Origin: Hafnia paralvei ATCC 29927
GTDB taxonomy: Bacteria; Pseudomonadota; Gammaproteobacteria; Enterobacterales; Enterobacteriaceae
NCBI RefSeq assembly: GCF_001655005.1
Contig: NZ_LXET01000029.1
Span: forward strand, 109,374-173,373
Direction: 5' to 3'
Length of the DNA: 64,000 bases
Made by a program: the position numbers and the translations under genes. A model generated the notes under the pieces. The model saw only the letters and a program-made list of their open reading frames with translations, had not been told where the DNA came from and made no database searches. This document shows positions 17,221 through 26,753 of this stretch, one piece after another; position 1 is the stretch's first letter; the number at the start of each line of letters is the position of its first letter.

Positions 17221-18240
17221 GTGGGTCCAGTAATGTTGGATGTGGCAGCCTATGAGTTGGATGCCGAAGAGCGTGAGATTTTGCAGCATCCGCTGGTCGG
17301 GGGATTAATTCTATTCACCCGCAATTTCCATGATGCGCAACAGCTTCGTGAGCTGGTACGCCAAATCCGCGCTGCATCGCGTAATCACTTAGTGATTGCC
17401 GTCGATCAGGAGGGCGGCCGCGTTCAGCGTTTCCGTGAGGGGTTCACCCGTTTACCGGCGGCTCAGTCTTTTGCGGCTTTAAATAGCGATGCCGAAGGGC
17501 GTAGGTTAGCCCAAGAAGCGGGATGGCTTATGGCTTGCGAAATGATTGCCATGGATATTGATATCAGCTTTGCGCCGGTGCTGGATTTAGGCCACGGCAG
17601 CGCGGCGATTGGCGAACGATCGTTCCATGAAAAGCCAGAAATCGCAGTGCGTATGGCGGAAAGTTTTATTGATGGTATGCATGAAGCTGGCATGAAAACC
17701 ACCGGCAAACATTTCCCCGGTCACGGTGCAGTGACCGCCGATTCGCATAAAGAAACGCCAATTGACCCTCGTCCGCTGGAAGAAATCATTAATCATGATA
17801 TGGTTATTTTTAACCAACTGAATTCGCGCGGTAAACTGGACGCCGTAATGCCCGCTCATGTGATTTATCCGCAGGCCGATGCGCGCCCGGCAAGTGGTTC
17901 TCCATACTGGTTAAAGCAGGTATTACGCCAACAGCTAGGCTTTAATGGCGTGATCTTCTCTGATGATTTGTCGATGGAAGGTGCTGCTGTCATGGGGAGC
18001 TACGCAGAGCGTGGTCAGGCTTCGCTAGACGCGGGCTGTGACATGATTTTAGTGTGCAATCACCGCGAGGGGGCCGTCAGCGTGTTGGATAATTTGGCAC
18101 CGATCACCGCAGAGCGTGTTAGCTCGCTGTATCATAATGGTAAATTAACGCGTGAAGAACTGATGGCTTCACCGCGCTGGAAAGCGGCGCATCAAGAATT
18201 AGAGCAGCTTCATCAGCGTTGGGTGGACAGCAAAGCATAA
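17221..18240 (+). CDS. nagZ: Beta-N-acetylglucosaminidase NagZ
   Basis: NagZ removes GlcNAc from GlcNAc-anhydroMurNAc peptides in cytosolic murein recycling; its product signals beta-lactamase induction where ampC/ampR exist. GTG 17221 gives MGPVMLDV, the exact E. coli start, after AAGGAG; the upstream TTG start of the longer frame is rejected. The glycoside hydrolase 3 residues are His176 in KHFPGHGAVTADSH and nucleophile Asp248 in IFSDDL, at the same numbers as in E. coli. The length is 339 residues. Confidence 0.97.
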   Translation: MGPVMLDVAAYELDAEEREILQHPLVGGLILFTRNFHDAQQLRELVRQIRAASRNHLVIAVDQEGGRVQRFREGFTRLPAAQSFAALNSDAEGRRLAQEAGWLMACEMIAMDIDISFAPVLDLGHGSAAIGERSFHEKPEIAVRMAESFIDGMHEAGMKTTGKHFPGHGAVTADSHKETPIDPRPLEEIINHDMVIFNQLNSRGKLDAVMPAHVIYPQADARPASGSPYWLKQVLRQQLGFNGVIFSDDLSMEGAAVMGSYAERGQASLDAGCDMILVCNHREGAVSVLDNLAPITAERVSSLYHNGKLTREELMASPRWKAAHQELEQLHQRWVDSKA

Positions 18241-18270
18241 ATACCGGCGCTTAAATCACAATAACGCAAG

Positions 18271-18290
18271 GCGGCTACGACGTTAGCCGC
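18271..18290 (+). terminator. Hairpin between nagZ and ycfP
   Basis: GCGGCTA-CGACGT-TAGCCGC forms a 7-bp GC-rich stem 30 bp after the nagZ stop. No T tract follows, so it may attenuate or stabilise rather than terminate. Confidence 0.4.
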
Positions 18291-18310
18291 TGTTTGGGAG
18301 CAGTGAGAAC

Positions 18311-18853
18311 ATGATTATTTATCTTCACGGTTTTGATTCCACCAGTCCAGGTAATCACGAAAAAGTGATGCAGTTGCAGTTCATCGATCCCGATGTGCGT
18401 TTGATTAGCTACAGTACTCGACACCCGCGCCACGATATGCAGCATTTGCTGAAAGAGGTGGATAAAGTTGTGCAGCAGGCTGGCGATGCTCATGCGCTGA
18501 TTTGCGGCGTAGGCCTTGGCGGTTTCTGGGCAGAGCGAATTGGTTATTTATGCGGTATTCGTCAGGTGATGTTTAACCCGAATCTGTTCCCGCAAGAAAA
18601 TATGATGGGTAAGATTGATCGGCCTGAAGAGTATTTAGATATTGCGACCAAGTGCGTGGAGAACTTTCGTGAAAAGAATCGCGAGCGCTGTTTGACGGTG
18701 CTTTCACGTCATGATGAAGTGCTAAATAGCCAGCGCAGCGCAGAGTACTTGCAGCCTTTCTATGAAATTGTATGGGACGAGCAGCAGACGCACAAATTTA
18801 AAAGCCTGTCGCAGCATCTGCAAAAAATTCGGGCATTTAAAACGGTATCTTAA
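18311..18853 (+). CDS. ycfP: YcfP, UPF0227 alpha/beta-hydrolase-like protein
   Basis: A 180-residue cytosolic protein nearly identical in layout to E. coli YcfP. It opens with IIYLHGFDSTSPGNHEK, the oxyanion-hole HG motif of alpha/beta hydrolases, and has GVGLGGFWAERIG, a nucleophile-elbow-like segment in which glycine and leucine replace the usual serine context. Substrate is unknown. It follows nagZ by 70 bp and ends in a strong terminator, closing the hinT-ycfP run. Confidence 0.93.
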   Translation: MIIYLHGFDSTSPGNHEKVMQLQFIDPDVRLISYSTRHPRHDMQHLLKEVDKVVQQAGDAHALICGVGLGGFWAERIGYLCGIRQVMFNPNLFPQENMMGKIDRPEEYLDIATKCVENFREKNRERCLTVLSRHDEVLNSQRSAEYLQPFYEIVWDEQQTHKFKSLSQHLQKIRAFKTVS

Positions 18854-18883
18854 GGCCGATGAGAATTTAAGCATTTCACTTCC

Positions 18884-18912
18884 AGCTTCAGCATTCTGCT
18901 GAAGCTTTTTTT
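18884..18912 (+). terminator. Terminator after ycfP
   Basis: A perfect 10-bp stem AGCTTCAGCA-TTC-TGCTGAAGCT (18884-18906) is followed by a run of T residues. Confidence 0.9.
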
Positions 18913-19201
18913 ATCTCATCCTTTGGTCTGGTGAATAGTTTAAGCATGTTGGCCTAAAAGTGAGCTGGATTAATTTGCTATGGTGAATATCATCTCAAGC
19001 CAAGAGGGCTACGCTGTAATTCTTTGGCTATCACGAGATGTCTGTGTCGGCGCTTCACACGCTGGCGGCTTATGATTATGACAGAGCGTTTTAGCCCGCT
19101 TGGACGGATACGCGCATCTTGAGAGTCTTGTTGTTAAGTAAGTGATAGATAATTTTACTCATTGCTCTGAGTTGATGCCCAGAGCCAAGACGGAGTTAGT
19201 T
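18913..19201 (+). promoter_or_regulatory. Upstream region of fbaB
   Basis: About 290 bp without a gene between the ycfP terminator and fbaB. It must hold the fbaB promoter, but I found no convincing -35/-10 pair or operator. Confidence 0.35.
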
Positions 19202-20251
19202 ATGACTGATATCGCTAAATTATTAGGTAAAGAAGCCAATTCCCTGCTCGAACATCGCTGTACGACTATCCCATCAGACCAGCTCTATCTTCCCGGTGCC
19301 GATTTTGTTGATCGTGTGATGATCGACAATAACCGTTCGCCGCGAGTGCTAGCGGCCATGCAAAATCTGTATAACACGGGGCGCCTAGCGGGGACTGGTT
19401 ATCTTTCTATCCTACCTGTCGATCAGGGCGTAGAGCATTCTGCTGGGGCTTCCTTTGCAGCTAACCCGCTCTATTTCGATCCAAAGAATATTGTCGAGTT
19501 GGCTATTCAGGCGGGCTGTAACTGCGTGGCGTCAACCTATGGTGTATTAGCCGCGGTTTCGCGTCGCTATGCACATAAAATTCCTTTCTTGGTCAAACTG
19601 AACCACAACGAAACGTTAAGCTATCCAACGCAGTATGATCAGACTCTATATGCCAGCGTAGAACAGGCATTCAATCTGGGTGCTCAGGCCGTAGGGGCAA
19701 CGATTTATTTTGGTTCAGCAGAGTCACGCCGCCAAATTGAAGAGATCTCAGCGGCTTTTGAACGTGCGCATGAGTTGGGCATGGTTACGGTGCTATGGGC
19801 TTACCTGAGAAATCCAGCATTTGTTAAAGATGGCGTAGATTACCACTCTAGCGCCGATTTAACTGGGCAGGCTAACCATTTGGCCGCAACGATTGGGGCC
19901 GATATTGTGAAGCAAAAAATGGCCGAAAATAACGGTGGCTATAAAGCCGTTAAATTTGGCTATACCGATGAGCGAGTGTATACCAAACTCACCTCCGACC
20001 ATCCAATCGATTTGGTGCGCTATCAGTTGGCGAATTGCTATATGGGGCGTGCCGGTTTAATTAACTCCGGCGGTGCTGCTGGTGAAAATGACATTCAAGA
20101 ATCGGTGCGAACCGCGGTGATCAATAAACGTGCCGGTGGCATGGGGCTGATTTTGGGACGCAAAGCGTTCAAAAAATCGATGAAGGATGGCGTCGCGTTA
20201 ATCAATGCGGTGCAGGACGTGTATTTAGATAAGAAGGTGACTATCGCTTAA
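19202..20251 (+). CDS. fbaB: Class I fructose-bisphosphate aldolase (DhnA type)
   Basis: FbaB cleaves or forms fructose-1,6-bisphosphate through a Schiff base, mainly used in gluconeogenesis in E. coli. I chose ATG 19202 (MTDIAKLLGKEAN), which matches the E. coli start and follows CGGAG; the longer frame adds 20 unrelated residues. The 349-residue product keeps the archaeal-type aldolase blocks LPVDQGVEHSAGASFA, FLVKLNHNETLSYP, ADIVKQKMAENNGGYK and GRAGLINSGGAAGE. In E. coli this gene is elsewhere on the chromosome, so the ycfP-fbaB junction is lineage-specific. Confidence 0.96.
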   Translation: MTDIAKLLGKEANSLLEHRCTTIPSDQLYLPGADFVDRVMIDNNRSPRVLAAMQNLYNTGRLAGTGYLSILPVDQGVEHSAGASFAANPLYFDPKNIVELAIQAGCNCVASTYGVLAAVSRRYAHKIPFLVKLNHNETLSYPTQYDQTLYASVEQAFNLGAQAVGATIYFGSAESRRQIEEISAAFERAHELGMVTVLWAYLRNPAFVKDGVDYHSSADLTGQANHLAATIGADIVKQKMAENNGGYKAVKFGYTDERVYTKLTSDHPIDLVRYQLANCYMGRAGLINSGGAAGENDIQESVRTAVINKRAGGMGLILGRKAFKKSMKDGVALINAVQDVYLDKKVTIA

Positions 20252-20300
20252 CTGAAAGCGAGATGGCTGAAAATAGTTGGCTTAGAAAAATAAATTAAAA

Positions 20301-20335
20301 AAAGCGGGCTCAGCCAGAACGACTGAGCCCGCTTT
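20301..20335 (-). terminator. Shared terminator between fbaB and potD
   Basis: AAAGCGGGCTCAG (20301-20313) is paired with CTGAGCCCGCTTT (20323-20335), a 13-bp perfect stem. The long A run to its left gives a good T tract on the minus strand (potD), and a short TTT serves fbaB. Confidence 0.9.
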
Positions 20336-20370
20336 ATGATGGACAGGGGACTAAAAGTGATGAGGACGCT

Positions 20371-21435
20371 TTAGCGGCCTGCCTTCAGCTTCTGGAAGTA
20401 GTTCTCATAAATTTCGCTGGCGCTACCCACGTCGTTTTGCCACTCACCATGAGCGATGGTTTCAGCATCAGGGTAGAGTGATTTATCGCCAGAGATGGAT
20501 GCTGGGAGCATTTTCTGAGCCGCTAAGTTCGGTGTTGGATAGCCGATAGTTTTGGCAACCTGTACCGCAATATCAGGGCGAAGCAGGAAGTTAATCAGCT
20601 TCAAGGCACCTTCAGGATTCTTCGCGTTAGCGGGAATAGATAGGCTGTCCATCCAGAAAATCCCGCCTTCTTTCGGCCAAACCACCTCTAGCGGCGTACC
20701 GGCTTCGCGTGCAACGTATGCCGAGCCATTCCAGACCATCCCCAGATTGACCTCGCCTTCCATGTAAGGATTGGCAGGGTTATCAGAGTTGAAAGCCAAT
20801 ACGTTTGGCATCAGCTTTTTCAGCTCTTCATAAGCCGCTTCGATCTGTTTCGGGTCAGTGGTGTTGCCTGAGTATCCCAGTTTCAGCAGCGCCATTTGGA
20901 AAACTTCGCGAGCATCGTCGGTGAGCAGTAGGCTACCTTTATATTCTGGCTTCCATAGGTCAGCCCAACGGGTGACGCTTTTAGGATCGATGGCATCCGA
21001 GTTAACGCCAATCGCGGTTGCACCCCAGATGTAGGGAATGGAGTAGTCATTCTCTGGGTCGAAAGGCTTGTGCAGCAGATTCGGGTCCAGATTATGGAAG
21101 TTGCTTAGCTTAGTTTTGTCGATCTTTTGCAGCATGCCTTCTTTACTCATTTTGGAAACAAAATAAGTGGAAGGAACCACCAGATCGTATGCGCCACTTT
21201 TATACGTCTTCAGTTTGGCATACATGGTTTCATTGGACTCGTAGGTGGAATAAATCACCTTGATGCCGGTTTCCTTGGTGAACTGCTCTAACAGTCCCGG
21301 CGGCACATATTCAGTCCAGTTATAGAAATAGACAGTATTATTGTCATTTTCCGTTTTCGGCGCATCGGCAGCGATTGCGGCATTAACTCCCAAAGCCAAC
21401 AAACCTGCGGCTACCAGAGGTGACCACTTTTTCAT
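20371..21435 (-). CDS. potD: Spermidine/putrescine-binding protein PotD
   Basis: PotD is the periplasmic receptor of the PotABCD spermidine-preferring importer. The Sec signal (MKKWSPLVAAGLLALGVNAAIA) is followed by the mature protein with YFYNWTEYVPPGLLEQF, IYSTYESNETMYAKL and a tail ending in ENYFQKLKAGR, all matching E. coli PotD. The length is 354 residues, six more than E. coli around the cleavage site. Unlike in E. coli it is not directly next to potC: a CadB-type antiporter gene with flanking hairpins lies between, so potD probably has its own promoter in 21436-21620. Confidence 0.96.
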   Translation of the reverse strand: MKKWSPLVAAGLLALGVNAAIAADAPKTENDNNTVYFYNWTEYVPPGLLEQFTKETGIKVIYSTYESNETMYAKLKTYKSGAYDLVVPSTYFVSKMSKEGMLQKIDKTKLSNFHNLDPNLLHKPFDPENDYSIPYIWGATAIGVNSDAIDPKSVTRWADLWKPEYKGSLLLTDDAREVFQMALLKLGYSGNTTDPKQIEAAYEELKKLMPNVLAFNSDNPANPYMEGEVNLGMVWNGSAYVAREAGTPLEVVWPKEGGIFWMDSLSIPANAKNPEGALKLINFLLRPDIAVQVAKTIGYPTPNLAAQKMLPASISGDKSLYPDAETIAHGEWQNDVGSASEIYENYFQKLKAGR

Positions 21436-21624
21436 TCAGCGTATCCCTATAGTGAAGGTCGAAATAAAGAGAAAATCTCTATGGGTCCTGCATGGAACAC
21501 TTCGACAAGAACACATGTTTTCGCGGGAGTTGTACCATCAGGGCGGCCATTATAGGAGCGGGGGCGCGTGGGGTAAAGCAAGGGGATGGTTTAGGTTTTG
21601 CAGGGCGCGGAAAATCAATGGGTT

Positions 21625-21655
21625 TCTGCCACCAATGAGATGCATTGGTGGCAGA
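21625..21655 (-). terminator. Hairpin downstream of the CadB-like gene
   Basis: A perfect 13-bp inverted repeat (TCTGCCACCAATG / CATTGGTGGCAGA, 5-nt loop) lies 11 bp after the stop codon on the minus strand. There is no clear T tract, so termination is probable but not certain. Confidence 0.6.
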
Positions 21656-21666
21656 GAGATACCACG

Positions 21667-23016
21667 TTACCCTAGCCGATCGTCAGGCGGTGGGTTTTGC
21701 TTTTGTTGGATGGCATACGCTTTCTCATGTTCCCCTTGTTTGCGGGCATAGAACATCAAAATGCTTAAACTGATAATAAAGGTTGCCGTCAGCTTAATAT
21801 TTTCTGCTCCTGACAATGCGACGAAGCAGAAAACACAGCCTAATGTTGCCGCCATAACGCTGACGATATTTTTCAGCGACGCGCCTTCCATACGAATTAA
21901 CGCTACGCAGGAGTAGAAATACGGCAACATGGTCAGCAGAACCGCGATGCCGATAAGCTCGCCAAAAATATCGGAAGAGTTGCTGCCTTTTGCACTCATG
22001 AAGGTCATGAATGCCATCAACAACGTCATTTTGATTGCAGAGAGGATGATGCCTTTACGTGGCACGCCGTGGCTATCTACCTCGCCGTATATTTTAGGGA
22101 AGTTGCCATCACGCGCGGCGCGGACACCCGCCTGTCCGACCAACATCATCCAAGAGCCCAGCGCTGCCAAACAGGCAAATGCGGTAAAGGCCGATACCAC
22201 TGGGGCAGCCCATGAGCCAATCATCATGGAGGTACTTGCGGCGAAAGGCGCACCGGTTTTTGACATCACATCAGCAGGGAACATTCCGCTCATGACCTGT
22301 GTTGCCAGAATATATACAATCCCAGCTAATGCGGTGCCCAGCATGGTTGCGATAGGAACAGTACGCTGCGGGTTTTTCACCAGACCCGAGCTGACGGCCG
22401 CGGATTCCACGCCAACAAACGCCCATAGGCAAATCAGAATGCTGTGCATAATCGCTTTGCTGTCCGTTTGGCCGGAGGTATTCCAGTTCGCCTGATACAG
22501 TGCAGGGTCGAACCAATGCCAGCCAGCGACGGCGGTACCAATGACGGGAACGAGGACGAGGATCAGCCCCAGTGTGGTTAGGCGACTCACCCAGTTGCCT
22601 CCCATCATGTTCACCAACGCCATAATCCAGATAATGACGATACTGGCAATCCCGGCAGGAATCGGCTGATTAAGCGCGGGGAAGAAGACAGAAAGATAGG
22701 CCACGCCGGCAAGACAGTCGGCGAGATTACCTATCCAGTTTGCATGGTAGTAAAGCACGGCGGTTTGGAAGCCAAATGCGGGACCTAAACGGCCAGCATA
22801 GGCGATAGGTCCGCCAACCTGTGGATCGCGCGTGGTTAAACGTGCAAACACATATGCCAATGACATGGCACCGATCAATGTAATAAACCATCCGAAGAGA
22901 GCGATAGAACCAATTTTGGCGAGGTTCGCAGGTAGGAGGGCGATACCGCTCCCCATCATGTTACCTGCGACGATACCGGTACACGCTATCAGCCCGATTT
23001 TTTTAGAAGACGCCAT
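21667..23016 (-). CDS. CadB-type lysine/cadaverine (polyamine) antiporter
   Basis: A 449-residue, ~12-helix inner-membrane transporter of the APC superfamily. It aligns with E. coli CadB from the first residue (KKIGLIACTGIVAGNMMGSG) without gaps over the counted motifs. All seven residues I recall as needed for cadaverine transport in CadB occur at the same numbers: Tyr73, Tyr89, Tyr90, Glu204, Tyr235, Asp303 and Tyr423. No lysine decarboxylase (cadA) or cadC regulator is nearby; the neighbours are potC and potD. It has its own 270-bp upstream region after the potC terminator. PotE-like ornithine/putrescine exchange is the alternative, but CadB resemblance is stronger. Confidence 0.88.
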   Translation of the reverse strand: MASSKKIGLIACTGIVAGNMMGSGIALLPANLAKIGSIALFGWFITLIGAMSLAYVFARLTTRDPQVGGPIAYAGRLGPAFGFQTAVLYYHANWIGNLADCLAGVAYLSVFFPALNQPIPAGIASIVIIWIMALVNMMGGNWVSRLTTLGLILVLVPVIGTAVAGWHWFDPALYQANWNTSGQTDSKAIMHSILICLWAFVGVESAAVSSGLVKNPQRTVPIATMLGTALAGIVYILATQVMSGMFPADVMSKTGAPFAASTSMMIGSWAAPVVSAFTAFACLAALGSWMMLVGQAGVRAARDGNFPKIYGEVDSHGVPRKGIILSAIKMTLLMAFMTFMSAKGSNSSDIFGELIGIAVLLTMLPYFYSCVALIRMEGASLKNIVSVMAATLGCVFCFVALSGAENIKLTATFIISLSILMFYARKQGEHEKAYAIQQKQNPPPDDRLG

Positions 23017-23110
23017 TTTAGCCCCGTTAACATCAGCATTTAGCTATGTTCCCTCACGGCACGCTGTCGTTTGATATTGAAAATCCTTGGGTGGGAATTA
23101 TATGACAAAT

Positions 23111-23126
23111 TGAGACATGTATCACA
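23111..23126 (-). promoter_or_regulatory. CRP-like site upstream of the CadB-like gene
   Basis: TGAGACATGTATCACA differs by one base from TGTGA-N6-TCACA and lies about 95-110 bp before the start codon on the minus strand. Confidence 0.35.
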
Positions 23127-23239
23127 TTTGCAAATAGGTTAACGACAATGCATTGAGCTAAAACAGTTTTGAGTCACAACCGATGGTGTAATGAACAATC
23201 TAAACCGAGTTGTCTTGCACTAAAGCTAGCACAGGAATG

Positions 23240-23264
23240 CAAAAAAGGCGCTCTAGGCGCCTTT
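23240..23264 (-). terminator. Terminator of potABC
   Basis: AAAGGCG (23244-23250) pairs with CGCCTTT (23258-23264). On the minus strand the stem is followed by six or more T residues. It lies 22 bp after the potC stop and separates potABC from the antiporter gene. Confidence 0.85.
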
Positions 23265-23286
23265 CATGTTGAATCAGTATTCTTAA

Positions 23287-24072
23287 TTAAAGCGGCTTGG
23301 ATGCCGTTCTGTCGCGCAATATGAACTGACTCCCCAGTACCAGAACCAGCGATAATACCAGCAGGATGGTTGCCAGCGCGTTGACCTCAGGAGAGACACC
23401 CACTTTCACCATTGAGTAGATTTTCAAGGGCAAAATTTCATAGCTTGGGCCGGTCACAAATGAGGAAACAACCACATCATCCATCGATAGTGTGAAGCTC
23501 AGCAACCAGCCAGCCGCTACAGCAGGCATGGCGAGCGGCAAAAGAATTTTGCGCAGAATAATGAATTCGCTAGCGCCAAGATCTTTAGCCGCCTCCAACA
23601 TACGCACGTCAAATCCCTTTAGGCGTGAATATACGGTAACGACGACAAAGGGCAGGCAGAAGGTGATATGCGAGAACAGCAGTGACCAGAAGCCTAAAGA
23701 GACACCCAGTAACATGAACAGCACCAGCAACGAAATCGCCATCACAATATCCGGTGACATCATGACAACAAATAGCATTCCGCTGACAAAAGGTTTGCCG
23801 CGGAAGTGATACCGGAACAGCGCTACGGCGGTCAGTGAACCGATCAGCGTAGCAAAGGTGGCAGAAAGCACCGCCATCGTGATCGAATGGCCTGCAGCCT
23901 GAAGCAAGCTGTCATTGTTCATCAACGTGCTGTACCAATCGAAGGTGAATCCCTTCCAATTGATGCCAAAACGAGAGCTATTAAACGAGTTAGCGATCAG
24001 AATAATAATAGGGATATATAAATAGGCATAGACGATGGACATAAATCCACCGCGTAGCAGGCGTCCGATCAT
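23287..24072 (-). CDS. potC: Spermidine/putrescine ABC permease PotC
   Basis: Inner-membrane subunit of the Pot importer, 261 residues with six predicted helices. The cytoplasmic coupling loop is MLEAAKDLGASEFIILRKILLPLAMPAV, the EAA motif of the family. The N-terminal helix YAYLYIPIIILIANSF matches E. coli PotC. It overlaps the end of potB by 4 bp (ATGA), and a T-tract terminator follows it. Confidence 0.96.
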   Translation of the reverse strand: MIGRLLRGGFMSIVYAYLYIPIIILIANSFNSSRFGINWKGFTFDWYSTLMNNDSLLQAAGHSITMAVLSATFATLIGSLTAVALFRYHFRGKPFVSGMLFVVMMSPDIVMAISLLVLFMLLGVSLGFWSLLFSHITFCLPFVVVTVYSRLKGFDVRMLEAAKDLGASEFIILRKILLPLAMPAVAAGWLLSFTLSMDDVVVSSFVTGPSYEILPLKIYSMVKVGVSPEVNALATILLVLSLVLVLGSQFILRDRTASKPL

Positions 24073-24929
24073 TCCAGTTCCACCTTTTTATTCATTAATT
24101 TCCCGACGCGATAATAGATATACAGCAGAATCCCCATCACCAGTGTTAAACATATGCTGGTCGCCGCGCCGAAGGGCCAGTCGCGGATATTTAGGAACTG
24201 GCTTTTTATCACATTGCCAATCAGGAGGTTCTTTGCACCGCCAAGCAGGTCAGAGACGTAGAACAGTCCCAATGATGGCAGCATGACCAGCAATGAGCCT
24301 GCAACAATCCCCGGCATGGTTAATGGGATAATAATACGAATAAAGGTTTGTAGCTTATTAGCCCCCAAATCACGCGCGGCCTCCAGCACTGATTTATCGA
24401 GTTTCTCAATACTGGAATAGAGCGGCATCACCATAAACGGCAATAGGATATAAATCAGCCCCAGAATAACCGCTTCTGGTGTATACATTATCCGTAAAGG
24501 CGTATCGATAATTCCGGTCCACAAAAGAAACTCGTTCAGATAACCACGGGTGCTGAGAAATAATTTCAGGCCATAAATACGTATGAGTGAATTTGTCCAG
24601 AATGGAACAATCAGCAAAAACAGCAGAAGAGGGCGTACTCTCTCAGGTAGGCGTGCAAGAATAAAGGCAAAAGGATACCCGATCACCAAACAACATAGCG
24701 TGGCGATGACGGCCATATTAAGCGAGTGCAACAACACTTCGGCATACAGCGGATCAAATAAACGCGTGTAGTTATCGAGAGAGAACACCATCTTGACCAG
24801 ATGAGCGTCATCACGCGTTAGGAAGCTGGTGGCGATAATCATCAAATTCGGCATAAAGACGAATAGCACCAGCCAAGCGACCACGCCGGTGATCACCACA
24901 TTCTGGAAATACTTACGCGACTTCTTCAT
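24069..24929 (-). CDS. potB: Spermidine/putrescine ABC permease PotB
   Basis: The other membrane subunit of the Pot importer, 286 residues. The first helix is VVAWLVLFVFMPNLMIIATSFL, then FLLIVPFWTNSLIRIYG, and the coupling loop is VLEAARDLGANKLQTFIRIIIPLTMPG. The start overlaps the end of potA by 17 bp, as often seen in this operon, and the end overlaps potC by 4 bp. Confidence 0.96.
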   Translation of the reverse strand: MKKSRKYFQNVVITGVVAWLVLFVFMPNLMIIATSFLTRDDAHLVKMVFSLDNYTRLFDPLYAEVLLHSLNMAVIATLCCLVIGYPFAFILARLPERVRPLLLFLLIVPFWTNSLIRIYGLKLFLSTRGYLNEFLLWTGIIDTPLRIMYTPEAVILGLIYILLPFMVMPLYSSIEKLDKSVLEAARDLGANKLQTFIRIIIPLTMPGIVAGSLLVMLPSLGLFYVSDLLGGAKNLLIGNVIKSQFLNIRDWPFGAATSICLTLVMGILLYIYYRVGKLMNKKVELE

Positions 24930-26052
24930 CAGCCAGCACCACCTCCCAGCTTTCGACCCAAGTCACGGCCATTTTTTGATTCAGTGAATGATCCACATCA
25001 GGATCGTCTTCATTAAAGAACTCGCTGACCAGCACCATCTTGCCGTTTTCCAGTTCGACGGTTGATTCCAGCGTCATACCTTTATAGTTACGCTCGCGGA
25101 CATAGCCGATGATGCCATCGACGTGCTGACCGTGATGTATTTCTTCAACGCGCACGTCTTCAGGTCGTAGTAGCACGTTCAGTTTATCGCCTGGGCTGAC
25201 TTCCATTGCCGCATCCACATAAATATTGCACTCGCGACCTTCAACATTCGCTCTCACACGATGCTCATCGACGCGGTGCAGCACTTCCGCATCGAATATG
25301 TTGATTTCACCGATGAAGCTGGCGACAAACAGGTTTTTCGGCTCTTCGTAAATCTCACGTGGCGTACCATCCTGCTCGATTTTACCGTCGCGCATCACCA
25401 CGATACGGTCGGACATCGTCAGTGCTTCTTCCTGATCGTGCGTGACAAAGATAAAAGTAATCCCCAGCTTACGCTGTAACGCTTTAAGCTCGTTCTGCAT
25501 CTGCTTACGTAGCTTGTAATCCAACGCGGAAAGTGACTCATCCAGCAGGAGTACCCTTGGCTTATTCACCACCGCGCGTGCAATGGCGACGCGCTGTTGC
25601 TGACCGCCAGAGAGCTGATGAGGACGACGCTGGGCAAACTCTTCCAACTGAACCATGCGTAACGCTTCCAAAGCGCGCGGCTTAATTTCTGCCTCGGGTC
25701 TTTTTTGCATACGTAGGCCAAAGGCGACGTTGTCGAGCACGGTCATATGCGGAAACAACGCATAACTTTGAAATACGGTGTTGACGTGTCGCTGTTCAGC
25801 GGGAAGGTGAGTGATATCTTCACCGTCCAGAATCACCCGGCCGTCATCAACGTCTTCCAAACCGGCAATAAGACGCAAAACGGTGGTTTTTCCGCAGCCA
25901 GAAGGGCCGAGAATGGTCAAGAACTCGCCATGATTAATCGTGAGGTCAAGGTCAGTGATGATATCTTTATCATCGAAAGACTTGCGGATACCTGTCAAAC
26001 GGACAACAGGTTGTGGTGCTGCGTTAGAACCTAGAGAGGATATCTCAGTCAT
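24913..26052 (-). CDS. potA: Spermidine/putrescine transporter ATPase PotA
   Basis: PotA powers the Pot importer. In 379 residues it has Walker A GPSGCGKTT (49-57), signature LSGGQQQR (147-154), Walker B LLLDES (168-173) with the following ALD D-loop, and FVTHDQEEA. The C-terminal half (~250-379) is the TOBE-type regulatory domain that in E. coli is inhibited by spermidine. It is first in the minus-strand pot operon and divergent from pepT, as in E. coli. Confidence 0.97.
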   Translation of the reverse strand: MTEISSLGSNAAPQPVVRLTGIRKSFDDKDIITDLDLTINHGEFLTILGPSGCGKTTVLRLIAGLEDVDDGRVILDGEDITHLPAEQRHVNTVFQSYALFPHMTVLDNVAFGLRMQKRPEAEIKPRALEALRMVQLEEFAQRRPHQLSGGQQQRVAIARAVVNKPRVLLLDESLSALDYKLRKQMQNELKALQRKLGITFIFVTHDQEEALTMSDRIVVMRDGKIEQDGTPREIYEEPKNLFVASFIGEINIFDAEVLHRVDEHRVRANVEGRECNIYVDAAMEVSPGDKLNVLLRPEDVRVEEIHHGQHVDGIIGYVRERNYKGMTLESTVELENGKMVLVSEFFNEDDPDVDHSLNQKMAVTWVESWEVVLADEEVA

Positions 26053-26469
26053 TTATTTGCTACTCTATCCCGGTGTGTATTGCAGATAGAACCGCCGCTG
26101 AAAAGACTGTTATCCCTTTCATCGCTGAAAGGTAAGAGCAGGTAGACTCAAGCTAAATCAATGAGTCAGACAGCTCAAAACCAGCGGCGCCAATCAAAAA
26201 TTAAGGCGCGAATGATAGACTGTGTGAACTACAATTAAAAGCCAGCCCGCTAATAAATCCTGATTTTCCCGCCTTACAGCCACCATGATGCACTAATTTG
26301 CCGAGAATGGGGCAAAAATCCTGTGAAACGGCTATTTTTATTCAGTATTACTTTCTTTACTTTGTTTAACTTCAGCTAAAAATGACCTGACGCAATATTT
26401 CAGTTTTGTCGCCTCCGCATAATGTAAAACCTATGATGAGGGCAAAGGGTATTTCGCCATAATGAGATG
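26053..26469. other. potA-pepT divergent region, left part
   Basis: About 415 bp without a gene, upstream of potA. Promoters for potA must lie here. No operator or small RNA signature was recognised. The ERIC copy follows on the right. Confidence 0.35.
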
Positions 26470-26595
<126 letters not shown>

Positions 26596-26753
26596 ACAGT
26601 GCAATCGCCTTGCAAAAGTCCACGCTTGACGTTGTTTGGCTCGCCCACTAGTCGATTATTTATCCTACGCGGCACTTGTCCTTCCTTCTTTGCCCTCCTG
26701 CAGCAAGAATGATGCGGACTGTGACGAATAATGAATTATTGCGAGACACTTTT

